A DNA stretch of 64,000 nt from JAPOXR01 sp963662395 (GTDB lineage: Bacteria > Pseudomonadota > Alphaproteobacteria > Rhodobacterales > Rhodobacteraceae), in contig OY759511.1 in the NCBI GenBank assembly GCA_963662395.1, forward strand, positions 806,001 through 870,000, written 5' to 3'. Both the position numbers and the translations under genes were made by a program. Of the stretch, positions 9,722 through 17,878 are shown in pieces. Numbering within the stretch: the first letter of the stretch is position 1; each line of letters begins with the position of its first letter. The notes under the pieces are model-generated. The model had not been told where the DNA came from. It searched no databases and saw only the letters and a program-made list of their open reading frames with translations.

Positions 9722-9968
9722 TCACGATCCGCCCCGGAATGCCGACAGGTCGTCATCAGGACGATACCGGGCCGGCCTCTCCGGAGTTGCGGGATCCTTT
9801 CCGACGCCTTCTGCACGAGCCCGGGATCGGCTTGCAGGCAGACATGCGCGGTTTCCACCGATTCATGCCCGGGCCGGAGCGCGATGACCGCCCGGTCGAT
9901 ACCATCTTTACAGGGCGTCAATCAAGGTGAGAATCCAGCGTCAATCAAGGTGACAGGGGTAACTGGGG

Positions 9969-10021
9969 CGGCAGGGGGTAACGGAGTGAGGGCGCAGCCC
10001 GATCGGAGTTACCCCCTGCCG
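9969..10021 (+). promoter_or_regulatory. Conserved hairpin in IS21-A leader (copy 1)
   Basis: A 14-bp perfect stem, CGGCAGGGGGTAAC (9969-9982) with GTTACCCCCTGCCG (10008-10021), encloses a smaller stem GGGC-GCA-GCCC. It lies between the left end and the istA start at 10114. The same structure is present in copies 2 and 3. A leader hairpin that blocks transcription entering from outside, or controls istA, would fit its position. Confidence 0.65.
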
Positions 10022-10113
10022 CTGCGGATTTTTCCCCCTGGCGGTAGCCCCACTTGATGTCCGCGGCCGTTCGGGCATTGTCCTGCAAATCCCGGACCAA
10101 TGAGGAGTGCAGG

Positions 10114-11618
10114 GTGCCCGGACGCCACGTGACCGACCATCAAGCGAGGCTCTTCATGAACTACAGCAGATCACATTCAGCCCGCCCGCGTCGGCGAAGG
10201 CCGGTTTCAGTACCGCAACGGGCTACCGCATCAAGCGGGACCCGACGTTTCCATCGCGGAACAAGACACCGCGGGACCGGCGAAGGCCGGACCCGCTGGC
10301 CGGGGTCTGGGACTCGGAGGTGGTGCCGATGCTCGAGGATTGCCCGGGTCTGCGTCCGGTCGGCATCCTCGAGGAACCGAGGAGGCGCCATCCGGATCCC
10401 GATCCGAATGTCAGGCGCACCCTGGAGCGGCGGATCGGCGACTGGAAGGCGCAGCACGGCCCCGAGAAGGAGGTCATGTTCCGACAGAACCACGAACCGG
10501 GCCGGATGGGCCTGTCGGACTTCACCCATTCGAAGGGGCTTGACATCACCATTGCCGGGCAGAAGCTCAAGCACATGCTCTATCACTTCCGGCTTCCCTG
10601 GTCCGGCTTCAGGCATGCCGAGGTGATCCTCGGCGGCGAGAGCTTCACGGCGCTGGCCGAAAGCCTGCAGGCGGCGCTGTGGCAGCCGGGCGGGGCCCCG
10701 AAGGAGCACCGGGCAGGCTACCTGTCGGCCGGCTTCCGCAATCATCGCAAGGAGGATGCCGGGGACATGACCAAGCGCTGTCGCCTCCTGTGCAAGCATT
10801 ACCGGATGAAGCCGTCCCGCAACAATCGCGGCGTGGCCCATGAGAACGGCGCCACCTGCTGCCCGCACGGACATCCCGAGCGGGAGATCAATGATGCGCT
10901 GGCGCTGCGAGGATCGAGGGAGTTCGCCGATCTCGATGCATACCGCACTTTCATCGCCGGCATCGTCGGGCGCTGCAATGCCCGCCGGGCCGCCGGGATC
11001 AGCACCGAACGGAAGCTGCTGAACCGCCTGCCGAACATGCGCACCACCGGTCACGAGGAGACCAGCGTGCGTGTCACCTCCTCGAGCGGCTTCATCCTCA
11101 AGAAGGTGTTCTGCACCGTGCCTTTGCTGCTGACCAGCCACCGGCTCGGCGTGCGCATCCATGATGATCGGCTGGAGCTCTGTCCCGGCAGCACCTGGCA
11201 GCCGGCCCTGCCCCGGAAGCGGAAGGGCTCGTCGGCGAAGGCGGTGCATGTGGTCGACTGCCGCCACGTCATCCACTCGCTGAAGACCAGGCCGATGGCG
11301 CTCATGAACCTGGTCTACCGGGACGAGCTCTTCCCGCGTGAAGCCTACCGGCGCTGTTTCGAGACGGCGCTGAAGAGAGAGGGCGAGCGCTCGGCCTGCA
11401 GGTTGACGGTGAAGCTGCCGGCACCGGCCCATGAGGAGAATTGCGAGGCGCTGCTGGCGGCGGAGATCGACGCCTGCCTGCAGGAAGGCCGGTTGCCGGA
11501 GATCGATCACCTGCGGGCCCGGTTTGCACCGGCGGCCGGTGTCATGCCCGCCGTCAGCGTCACCAGGGCGACGCTCCCGGGCCATGGCGATCTCCCGGGC
11601 ATGGCAGGTGCGTCATGA
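10114..11618 (+). pseudogene. istA: IstA transposase of IS21-A copy 1, frameshifted near the start
   Basis: GTG start at 10114 behind GAGGAG reads VPGRHVTDHQARLFMNYSRSHSA. Near 10185 the frame must move by -1 to continue as SAKAGFSTATGYRIKRDP (helix-turn-helix), then the DDE integrase core (RMGLSDFTHSKGL, FRLPWSGFRHAEVILGGESF, NNRGVAHENG) and the IstA C-terminal DNA-binding part (VFCTVPLLLTSHRLGVRIHDDRL). About 500 residues. It cuts and joins element ends with the IstB ATPase. Its stop overlaps the istB start (ATGA). The identical frameshift in copies 2 and 3 is notable (see findings). Confidence 0.85.
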
Positions 11619-12425
11619 CCCGCCTCAATGATGGTGCCGGCCTGGAACTGATGCTCGCCGAGCTTCGCCTGCCGACCATGCGGGAGCTGTGGAAGGAGTT
11701 TGCCGCCAGGTCCGATACCGAGGGCTGGCCGGCCTCGCGCTTCCTGGCCGCCCTGGCCGAGCACGAAATTGCCGAGCGGGGACGGCGGCGGACCCAGCGC
11801 CATCTGGCCGAGGCCAGGCTCCTGCCGGGCAAGAGCCTGTCCGGCTTCGACTTCGGTGCGGTGCCGACGATCTCGAAGGCCCAGGTGATGGCGCTGGCCG
11901 CCGGCGATGCCTGGCTGGCCCAGGGTGCCTCATGCCTGATTTTCGGCCCGCCGGGCACCGGCAAGAGCCATCTGTCCAGTGCGATCGGGCTGGCGGGCCC
12001 GCCCCGGCTACAGGGTGCTGATGTGCCGGACCACCGATCTGGTGCAGCGGCTGCAGACGGCGCGGAAGGAGCTGGCACTGGAGGTGGCACTGGCGCGGCT
12101 GGACCGGTATCACCTGTTGATACTCGACGACTTTGCCTATGTCAGCAAGGATCAGGCCGAGACCAGCGTCCTCTTCGAGCTTGTCTCGGCCAGATACGAG
12201 CGGCGCTCGCTCCTGATCACCGCCAACCAGCCCTTCTCGGAATGGGGTCGGATCTTTCCGGACCAGACCATGGCGGTGGCAGCAGTCGATCGGCTGGTTC
12301 ACCGGGCAGTCATTCTCGAGATGAATGTCGAGAGCTACCGGCGGCGGGAGGCAATGGAAGCCAGCCCGCGCAAGGCCGGCCGGCCGGCGAGCCGGGCCAC
12401 GCGGAAGAACACGCAAACCGGCTGA
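11615..12425 (+). pseudogene. istB: IstB helper ATPase of IS21-A copy 1, one frameshift
   Basis: It starts at ATG 11615, overlapping the istA stop. It gives the IstB N-terminal domain (ELMLAELRLPTMRELWKEF), Walker A FGPPGTGKSH, then a frameshift near 11990 where a few bases are missing. It continues as YRVLMCRTTDLVQRLQ, Walker B YHLLILDDFAYV, TANQPFSEWG and a C-terminal RLVHRAVILEMNVESYRRR. IstB is the AAA+ ATPase that selects target DNA for IstA. Not functional as read. Confidence 0.85.
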
Positions 12426-12793
12426 ACCGGAATATCCCGGGACATGCGGCCCGCGGCACCGGTGTGTCGCGGGCCGTCTTCGTCCAGAGGAGAGGATGTC
12501 ACCGCCTCGCCTGCCTTGCAGCCACTTGATGCCGCCAGCCAGATACGGGTGGCGAGGGCCCGGAGGCCGCCTGCCCCGCTGGACAGGCAGAGACCTGTCG
12601 CGCAGTGCCCGGGGTTCGGAGGTGGCGAGGGCCCCGGTCGCCGGAGACATCGAAGGTTCTTCATGGCGGCAGTCGGGACCGGTCGAAAAAGCGCTTGCAA
12701 TCGGTGGGAGATCCGGAAAATATCCGCATTGCCGCGACGTCTGAACTGTTATCCTGATTGACGTGCAGTTCTCATGCAGATTGACGCCCTATA

Positions 12794-14910
12794 CCATCTT
12801 GCAGAAACGTCATCGCCGCGGTGTGACGCAGGGAGCGAGGGGTCACGCGCCTGGCCTCCGGGGACGGACATTCGCCCCGGGCAATGGCGGGGTTGCCGGC
12901 CGGCAGGCAGTCGAGACCGTCATGGCTCGAGGGTCGGCCCCGCTGATCGAGGAAGACGCGATCACCCCCTGCCCTGACACCGCAGGCGGGCACCGGTGCC
13001 GAGTTGCACGTCCCCGCACCGCAGGTTGACGGGTTCGGATGCACGCGGCCCGGCACGGACGGCAACCGGCAACGGGGTGCGGTCGCGCCGCCCCGCCGGG
13101 GTCGCCGGGTCCGGGGCACGCGACAGGGCCGCGACTTCGGTCTGATCGGGAAAGGACACGAGACGGCGGACATGGCGAAGGAAGGACCGGATCGCGGCCG
13201 GACGGGTGTTGCGGGTCCGCGCATCATTGCCGCGTTCGGCCCCGGGATGGTCGAGGACGTCGCCGACGAACTGCGTGTCGATACCCTCGACCCGAAGCTC
13301 CGGGGGCAGTCTCCTCGACTCCCGCCGGGCATGTCGGACCGGCAGGCGGAAGGTATCGCGGTCGCCGGCGATGGCATGCGGGCTCGCCGCGAGATACCGG
13401 TACGTGTCGCCGACACGGGCATGTCCGGGCCAGGTGGCAAGACGCGGAACATGTGCCTCGACGTCGACGCCAGCACGGTACCACCGCAACGATGTCCTGA
13501 CGGCGAATGCATGGCGAAAGTCCGGAAGACGGGGACCTTGCCACGGGACCTTGCCGCAATCCGCGATCCGGTCTGCCGGGACAGGTTCACGAAGGTGTGG
13601 CGCAGCGTCGAATCGGTGATCCGTGAGCCCTGTCCGGAGATGAGGAATGCCGGGCAGCGGGGCACCGTGCACGGGCGGTCGCGCTGCCCGGCGCAAGCCT
13701 CCGGCGCCCGTCCCGTCGCGGCATGCATCACGACATGGCGCGATTTGCCGAACCTGCCGTTCCGGATCGTCGGGACACCCCGGCAGGGTGGCGAAAGTCG
13801 GGGGGCTGAGCCCGGTGACGACGGACAGCTGCCGGGCTCCGCCAGCACGGCGCGTGGCGAGGTATTCGTCCGGCAGGATGTCAGGATCGGTCATGATGCA
13901 CCCCCGGGCCGGGCGGGAGCCGGGCCACGGAGCGACTCCAGGTCGCATCTTGCGCAGATCCGGGTGGTCTCCGGGTGTCGGTGGCGGAGGATCCATCCGA
14001 TGTCTTCGAGCGGGGCCCCGCTGAACGGCTCGAGCGGGGCACGCACGCCAACGAACATGCGGCGCGTGGACGGCATGGCCGGGCGCGCCGCCAGTCCGGG
14101 TCATCCGGTGTCATCCTGACGATTTCGCCGGCCCGCGGACCCGGTCGTCCCGGCAGCAGCAGGATGGCGTGGTCCCGGCGTCCGGCGACGGTCGTCCGGT
14201 CGCATCCGTCGAGGAGCGTCCCGACCTCGTCCGGAGCAGGCGATTTCGGCAATTCCGGCCGGCGCCGGTTCATGACCGGCAGGATCCCGTTGGCGGGATC
14301 GCCCGGAATCCCGCCTCCCTGATGCAGATGGCGCAGGAAACCGCGCAGCGCCGTGACGGACAGTCCGGACGTGCGCCGGCATGAACTCCTGCTGTTGCGA
14401 AGGATGAATCCGTTGCAGTCCCCGACCGTCAGGCTCGCAAGGTCGACCGCCCGCATCCCGAAGCGTTCGGCCGGAAATGCGCGGACGATCGGGAGATGCC
14501 TCCTGACCGTTGTCGCTTGCAGGCCGCGCTCGTCGACAGGAAATCGCTCATGCCGGCATGCGACCCGCTCGATCGGATCGACGCTTTCGGGCTCTGCCGG
14601 TCTCGGGCGGATACGACCGCTGTCGCGCAAACGGCCCGGCAACAAGCCAGGGGTCGCGGGACCGGTATCCGGGTTTGCGCGCCAACGGGAAGACGTCCAT
14701 CCGGCCTGCATCAAATGCCCCGGGACCGATCCCTTCCCCGGCCATCCGGTGACCGGGATTCCTGATCGGGCGGAGCTTGTCCCCGGCAGTCTGGCGGGTG
14801 TGGCCCGGCGTTGCCGACAGGGCGGCGAATGCATCAAGCTCGCAGGCCAACGGGCCGACACGCAACCACTTCCGGCTGCGTGATCCGGGAAGAAGGAGTT
14901 CCATCGACAT
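12794..14910 (-). pseudogene. RIT recombinase genes 1-3, degraded (remainder at 9760-9908)
   Basis: Gene 1 (from ATG 14910) reads LRVGPLACELDAFAAL, then frameshifts, VRRHLPIVRAFPAERFG and GWILRHRHPETTRIC. Its TGA at 13891 overlaps gene 2's ATG (13894, MTDPDILPDEYLATRRA). Gene 2 keeps RLPDFRHAFAVRTSLRWYRAGVDVEAH and GDTYRYLAAS, then runs directly into the gene 3 N-terminus (PHAIAGDRDTFRLPVRHA), so the gene 2/3 junction is deleted. Gene 3 shows RTRNTRPAAIRSFLRHV, GPRASEPVNLRCGDV and TPRSLRHTAAMTFLQDGI, is cut by IS21-A, and resumes as DGIDRAVIALRPGHESVETAHVCLQAD at 9760-9908. Confidence 0.75.
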
Positions 14911-15160
14911 CGTCTTCTCCTTGTTGCCGGCGATATTGCCGGCCGGGGAAGTCGACCGGATCATTCCGGAAACACGATCCGCAGATCGTGCCCGATCTGC
15001 CGAATTGCAGGACGTCTCTTCGAGGGTCGGGAAGAATCCGGAACAAGCGGGAGTCCGGAATAATCGCCACACTTGTGCTTCTAATTCCCCTATCCCATTG
15101 GTATTATTGATTATTGCAGGTTGCCGTATCGCACCGTAATCGTTCCGCAATCTGATTGGG

Positions 15161-15478
15161 TCAATCCGCTGGCGGCGCAAGTGCGCGCGTGACGGCGTCC
15201 GGCTCGCGGTCGATCACCGTCAGCAGCACGCGCGCCGCCCGGTCGGGAACCCGACGCCCCTGCTCCCAGTCCTGAATCGCGCGCGCATCAAGCCCGAAAC
15301 GGTCGGCAAACTTCTGCCGGCTCAGCTTCATCCGCTTGCGGAGCGCAACGATCCGCTCGGCGGCAGGGTCGTCCACGATCCGGCAGGGCAACGCCGTCTC
15401 GCCCCGCACATGGGCCAGCACTTCGCCCAGCGCCGCCTCGATCTCAAGACCGGTCTCGGTGCGTTCCTCTGTCATCAT
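15161..15478 (-). CDS. XRE-family antitoxin (HigA-like)
   Basis: 105 residues. The central part (about 45-100) is a helix-turn-helix: RIVALRKRMKLSRQKFADRFGLDARAIQDWEQGRRVPDRAARVLLTVI, typical of the XRE antitoxins paired with RelE/HigB toxins. The ATG overlaps the toxin stop by four bases (ATGA), giving the HigB-then-HigA order. The antitoxin should neutralise the toxin and repress the promoter upstream of it. The N-terminal EAALGEVLAHVRGE helix matches the usual toxin-contact region of this subgroup. Confidence 0.85.
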   Translation of the reverse strand: MMTEERTETGLEIEAALGEVLAHVRGETALPCRIVDDPAAERIVALRKRMKLSRQKFADRFGLDARAIQDWEQGRRVPDRAARVLLTVIDREPDAVTRALAPPAD

Positions 15479-15804
15479 CCCTGCCTCTCCCGTTCGATGG
15501 CCGTCACCAGCCGCACCAGCGCCTTGCGGTCCGCCGCCGTCAGATCGTCGCGATCCGACTTGGCGTAGGCCGTCAGCATGTAGACCGCCTCCGGGCCGGC
15601 GCGCCAGAAGTATATCGCGCGGATGCCGCCGCGCTTGCCCCGGCCGGAGCCGGCCCAGCGCAGCTTGCGGATCCCGCCCGTCCCCCGGATGACCGGCGCG
15701 GCCTCGGGGGCGACGACGATGGCCGCCTCCATCTCACGGCGGGCGTCTTCGGGCAGCAGCTTGCGAATGGCGCGCTCATAGGTTCGCGTGACGTAGAGGT
15801 TCAT
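15475..15804 (-). CDS. RelE/HigB-like toxin
   Basis: 109 residues from ATG 15804 (MNLYVTRTYERAIRKLLPED); ATG 15813 is possible. It shows the RelE/ParE-fold order: helix (AIRKLLPEDARREMEAAI), strands with VIRGTGGIRKLRWAGSGRGKRGGIRAIYFW, and the final VYMLTAYAKSDRDDLTAADRKAL, the signature of HigB-type mRNA interferases that act at the ribosome. Basic RKLRW and KRGGIRAIY residues are kept. No frameshift, so the pair looks intact in an otherwise decaying region. Confidence 0.85.
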   Translation of the reverse strand: MNLYVTRTYERAIRKLLPEDARREMEAAIVVAPEAAPVIRGTGGIRKLRWAGSGRGKRGGIRAIYFWRAGPEAVYMLTAYAKSDRDDLTAADRKALVRLVTAIERERQG

Positions 15805-16082
15805 CAAGCACATATTGCGGCATTGCCACATGATGCGCAAGCGAACGTCCTGCCTGCGCGAGGCCATCCGCGCCGGGGCGACGGGCGCTCGAATTGCCAT
15901 CCGGGCTTCCATCCGCCGACGCTGACCGTTCCTGCCGCTGCGCCGCCATCCCGCCGCCGTCTCCATCGGCGCGCCTTTCGCCGGCAGGAGGAGAGCGCTG
16001 GCCGTGAGCGGGGCGGCGGCCGGATGCCCGGGGAGGGTGTCCGGCCGCCGATATCCCTCATCGGCACGAAGGAGACGGCATC

Positions 16083-16227
16083 ATGACGGCAGCCATGGCG
16101 ATCCCCGGCAACACGGCGGAAACGTTCCTGGTTCATTTCTTCGGCACCAGCTTGGCCGACGACCGCTATGCAGCTCTGGGGTGCGATCGCGGCCGGCCTT
16201 CTCTGCGACCGCAAGCAGAAGGGCTGA
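16083..16227 (+). pseudogene. Small ORF of unknown function, probably frameshifted
   Basis: A good ribosome-binding site (AAGGAG) precedes ATG 16083. The frame reads MTAAMAIPGNTAETFLVHFFGTSLADDRYA; near 16175 a shift is needed to continue as LWGAIAAGLLCDRKQKG to a stop at 16225-16227. The hydrophobic-then-basic ending is plausible for a roughly 47-residue protein. A strong GC-rich inverted repeat (about 16240-16275) follows like a terminator. No family recognised. Confidence 0.35.
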
Positions 16228-16632
16228 CGGCCTCCTTCCCGGACGCCCCGCCGGCCCGGCGTCGGCGGGCGTCCTTCCATCTGTTTCCGGATTGGCAGGA
16301 AGGGGGCCATTGTGGCTTATCGCGATATCGACGCGCGCCGCAGGAACGATCTTGCGCGCTATCACCGGCGAACCGCTGAGCGCCGTGCGGCCGGCTTGTG
16401 CCTGAGGTGCGGCAAGACCGAGCCCGCGCCCGAGCGTACGCTTTGCGAGCCCTGTGCGGAGAAGTGCCGCGCCGCCGACCGCGCGCGGTCCGCCCGCCTC
16501 CGGGCCGAGAGAAAACCCAGGCGGGATCCGGAACAGGCGAAGCGCTACGAGCGCGAGCGTGGCCGCCGCCTGCCTGTCAATACCGGCCGAAAACTGACCC
16601 GTCTTCCTCCTCCAGAACTGACCCGTCCTGTG

Positions 16633-16706
16633 CCATCTTTCCTTCCCGGCAGCCTTTTCCCGACAGTCCGCCCGGCGGGCGGCGTTTTCGGGAGAAGGAA
16701 AGATGG
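16633..16706 (+). promoter_or_regulatory. Hairpin covering the start of the IS21-B Toprim gene (copy 1)
   Basis: CCATCTTTCCTTC (16633-16645) is perfectly complementary to GAAGGAAAGATGG (16694-16706). The 3' arm contains the ribosome-binding site AAGGA and the start codon ATG (16703-16705). The loop holds a further GC-rich stem. Folded RNA would hide the start, so translation should need unfolding or a shorter transcript. The same structure is at 35102-35175. Confidence 0.55.
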
Positions 16707-17020
16707 AAGGGAAATCGGATCACGGATTTCGGCGACTGGCCGGCGAGGTGAGGTCCGGGCCGCTGACCGGGGTGGCGCCGCTGCCGGGCCATGCACGGGA
16801 CAGGACCGACCGCTGCCGCTGGCGGCGGGACGGTTCGGTGCATGGCCCGGGCGGGCCAGGATACCACGACCACATCGCCGGCTGCGGCGGTGGCGGGGCC
16901 AGAGGCCCGGTCATCCATGGCCGCGGCTGCACGCCGCTCGAGGCAATCAACCGGCTGGCCGGACGGCCATCGCCTCCGGGGACCGCCAGGCCGCCAGTTC
17001 CGGTGCGGCCCCGGGCACTC
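16703..17020 (+). pseudogene. Toprim/DUF3991-like gene of IS21-B, 5' fragment
   Basis: ATG 16703 gives MEGKSDHGFRRLAGEVRSG, DRCRWRRDGSVHGPGG, then DHIAGCGGGGARGPVIHGRGCTPLEAINRL. This aligns with the complete Tn-ABCD protein (GYRCDPRDRSRFRREGS, DHRQGCGGGGAIDLVIHAEG) across the zinc-binding/DUF3991 region. The Toprim half is deleted. Its first 105 residues are identical to those of the fuller copy at 35105 (-). Confidence 0.7.
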
Positions 17021-17042
17021 TGGAATCCAACATGCCGATGCC

Positions 17043-17616
17043 ACAGGAGCCGCCAGACGCGGCAAAGGCCCGGTCATGGGCACCCGCCACCATCTCCCGG
17101 GTCTCCCGGGGATGGCAGCGGATGAACGGCATGCGGCTCGACACGGGGTGATCGGCGCCGCCTCGACCGTCACCTTCATGCCGGCCGGCAGCACCGTCTC
17201 GTGGCTCCGGTCGAACCGGCAGGCTCGCCGGGATCGAGATCCGGCGGCACATGCGCGCCCGCAATCCCGCCACCCTGCTGCGCTGCCCACCTGCGGGCAT
17301 GCCGGCGCACCGCCTCGTGGCCGGCCTCGCAGCCCTGACCTGCCGGCCGGCGCCGGATCGCCGTGAGCGTCAGGCGATCGCGTCTCGTCCGCTTCCCGCC
17401 AGCTTCCGGTTCGGCCTCGAGGGCGTGGGTGCAGCCGGCCGGCTTCGGCCGGGGCTGCCTGTCCGACCGGTCATGGCGGTGCGCCGCCTTCCCGCCGCGC
17501 ACCACCCTGCGAACGGTGCCCCGGGAGATACCGAGCTCCCGGGCTGTCCCGCGGATCGACTTTCCTTCTCCGGGATGTTTCCTGCGGATCCCTGCAATGG
17601 TCTCCGCTGCCGGCAT
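17043..17616 (-). pseudogene. istA: IstA N-terminal half of IS21-B derivative
   Basis: MPAAETIAGIRRKHPGEGKSIRGTARELGISRGTVRRVVRGG is the IS21 IstA helix-turn-helix start. RPRPKPA, RRDRLTLTAIRRR, GHEAVRRHARRWA follow, and, after frameshifts, FDRSHETVLPAG (DDE core strand) and FIRCHPRETREMVAGAHDRAFAASGGSC. It stops abruptly at the Tn-ABCD terminus (17042). Confidence 0.8.
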
Positions 17617-17738
17617 CCTCCGATTCTCCCGCAGACCGTGAAACGGTCGCGGGAATGAAGGATCTGCTTCCGGGAAGGCGGGTCGGTTCCGGAAGAGGAT
17701 TCTTCCCGAAGCGGGTCAATATTGCAGGTGGATTAACA

Positions 17739-17878
17739 GGGCAGGATCTCGCCCCGGTCATGGGCGCTGGCGAGCTCCTCCAGGAAGCGGCGACGGAACA
17801 GGCTGGCAAGAACCTTGACAGGGGCGAGGAAGCGGCCGCTGCCGGTCTTCCAGCCCCCGGTTTCGACGTCGAACCCGC
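17739..17878 (-). pseudogene. IS91-family transposase fragment
   Basis: The minus frame gives GGFDVETGGWKTGSGRFLAPVKVLASLFRRRFLEELASAHDRGEIL. The FLAPVKVLASLFRRRFLEEL stretch is typical of the IS91/Y2-type rolling-circle transposases. It is bounded by the IS21-B end on one side and the resumed CxxC gene on the other. Short fragment, family call moderate. Confidence 0.6.

Larger units (their letters stand above)
9909..12793 (+). mobile_element. IS21-family element, IS21-A copy 1 (2885 bp)
   Basis: Ends TACAGGGCGTCAATC (left) and GATTGACGCCCTATA (right) are inverted repeats, and each end has a second internal copy of the CGTCAATC motif about 28 bases in, the multiple-site end structure of IS21 elements. 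A 7-base target duplication CCATCTT flanks it (9902-9908 and 12794-12800). It carries istA and istB. It is inserted in the third RIT recombinase: joining the flanks restores a TFLQDGIDRAVIAL-type motif. Both genes have frameshifts, so it is probably immobile. Confidence 0.88.
9621..15061 (-). mobile_element. RIT element (three tyrosine recombinases), decayed and split
   Basis: Bounded by near-identical 101-base inverted repeats at 9621-9721 and 14961-15061, both starting ATTCCGGACTCCCG. Inside, on the minus strand, are three successive tyrosine-recombinase remnants in the order of recombinase-in-trio elements (about 14910 to 13891, 13894 to about 13370, about 13370 to 9760). The third is interrupted by IS21-A copy 1 (9909-12793). 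All three genes carry frameshifts or deletions, so the element is dead. It sits in the HDLRH box of an older integrase gene. RIT assignment rests on gene order and characteristic motifs; no search was run. Confidence 0.75.
16575..17738. mobile_element. Deleted derivative of IS21-B
   Basis: It begins with TGTCAATACCGGCC (16575) and ends, as an inverted end, with GGATTAACA (17738). These are the two ends of the IS21-B copy at 29918-35233. Kept inside are the first 105 codons of the Toprim gene (+) and the 5' part of istA (-). Between them is GCACTCTGGAATCCAACA (to 17042), the exact right terminus of Tn-ABCD. So an ancestor had Tn-ABCD in istA, and a deletion removed nearly everything between. 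No target duplication is seen. Confidence 0.75.

Noticed and set aside
12772..13848. Long plus-strand ORFs opposite the RIT genes (13004-14119 and others)
   Set aside because: The minus-strand frames show tyrosine-recombinase motifs; the plus-strand frames are their antisense shadows.
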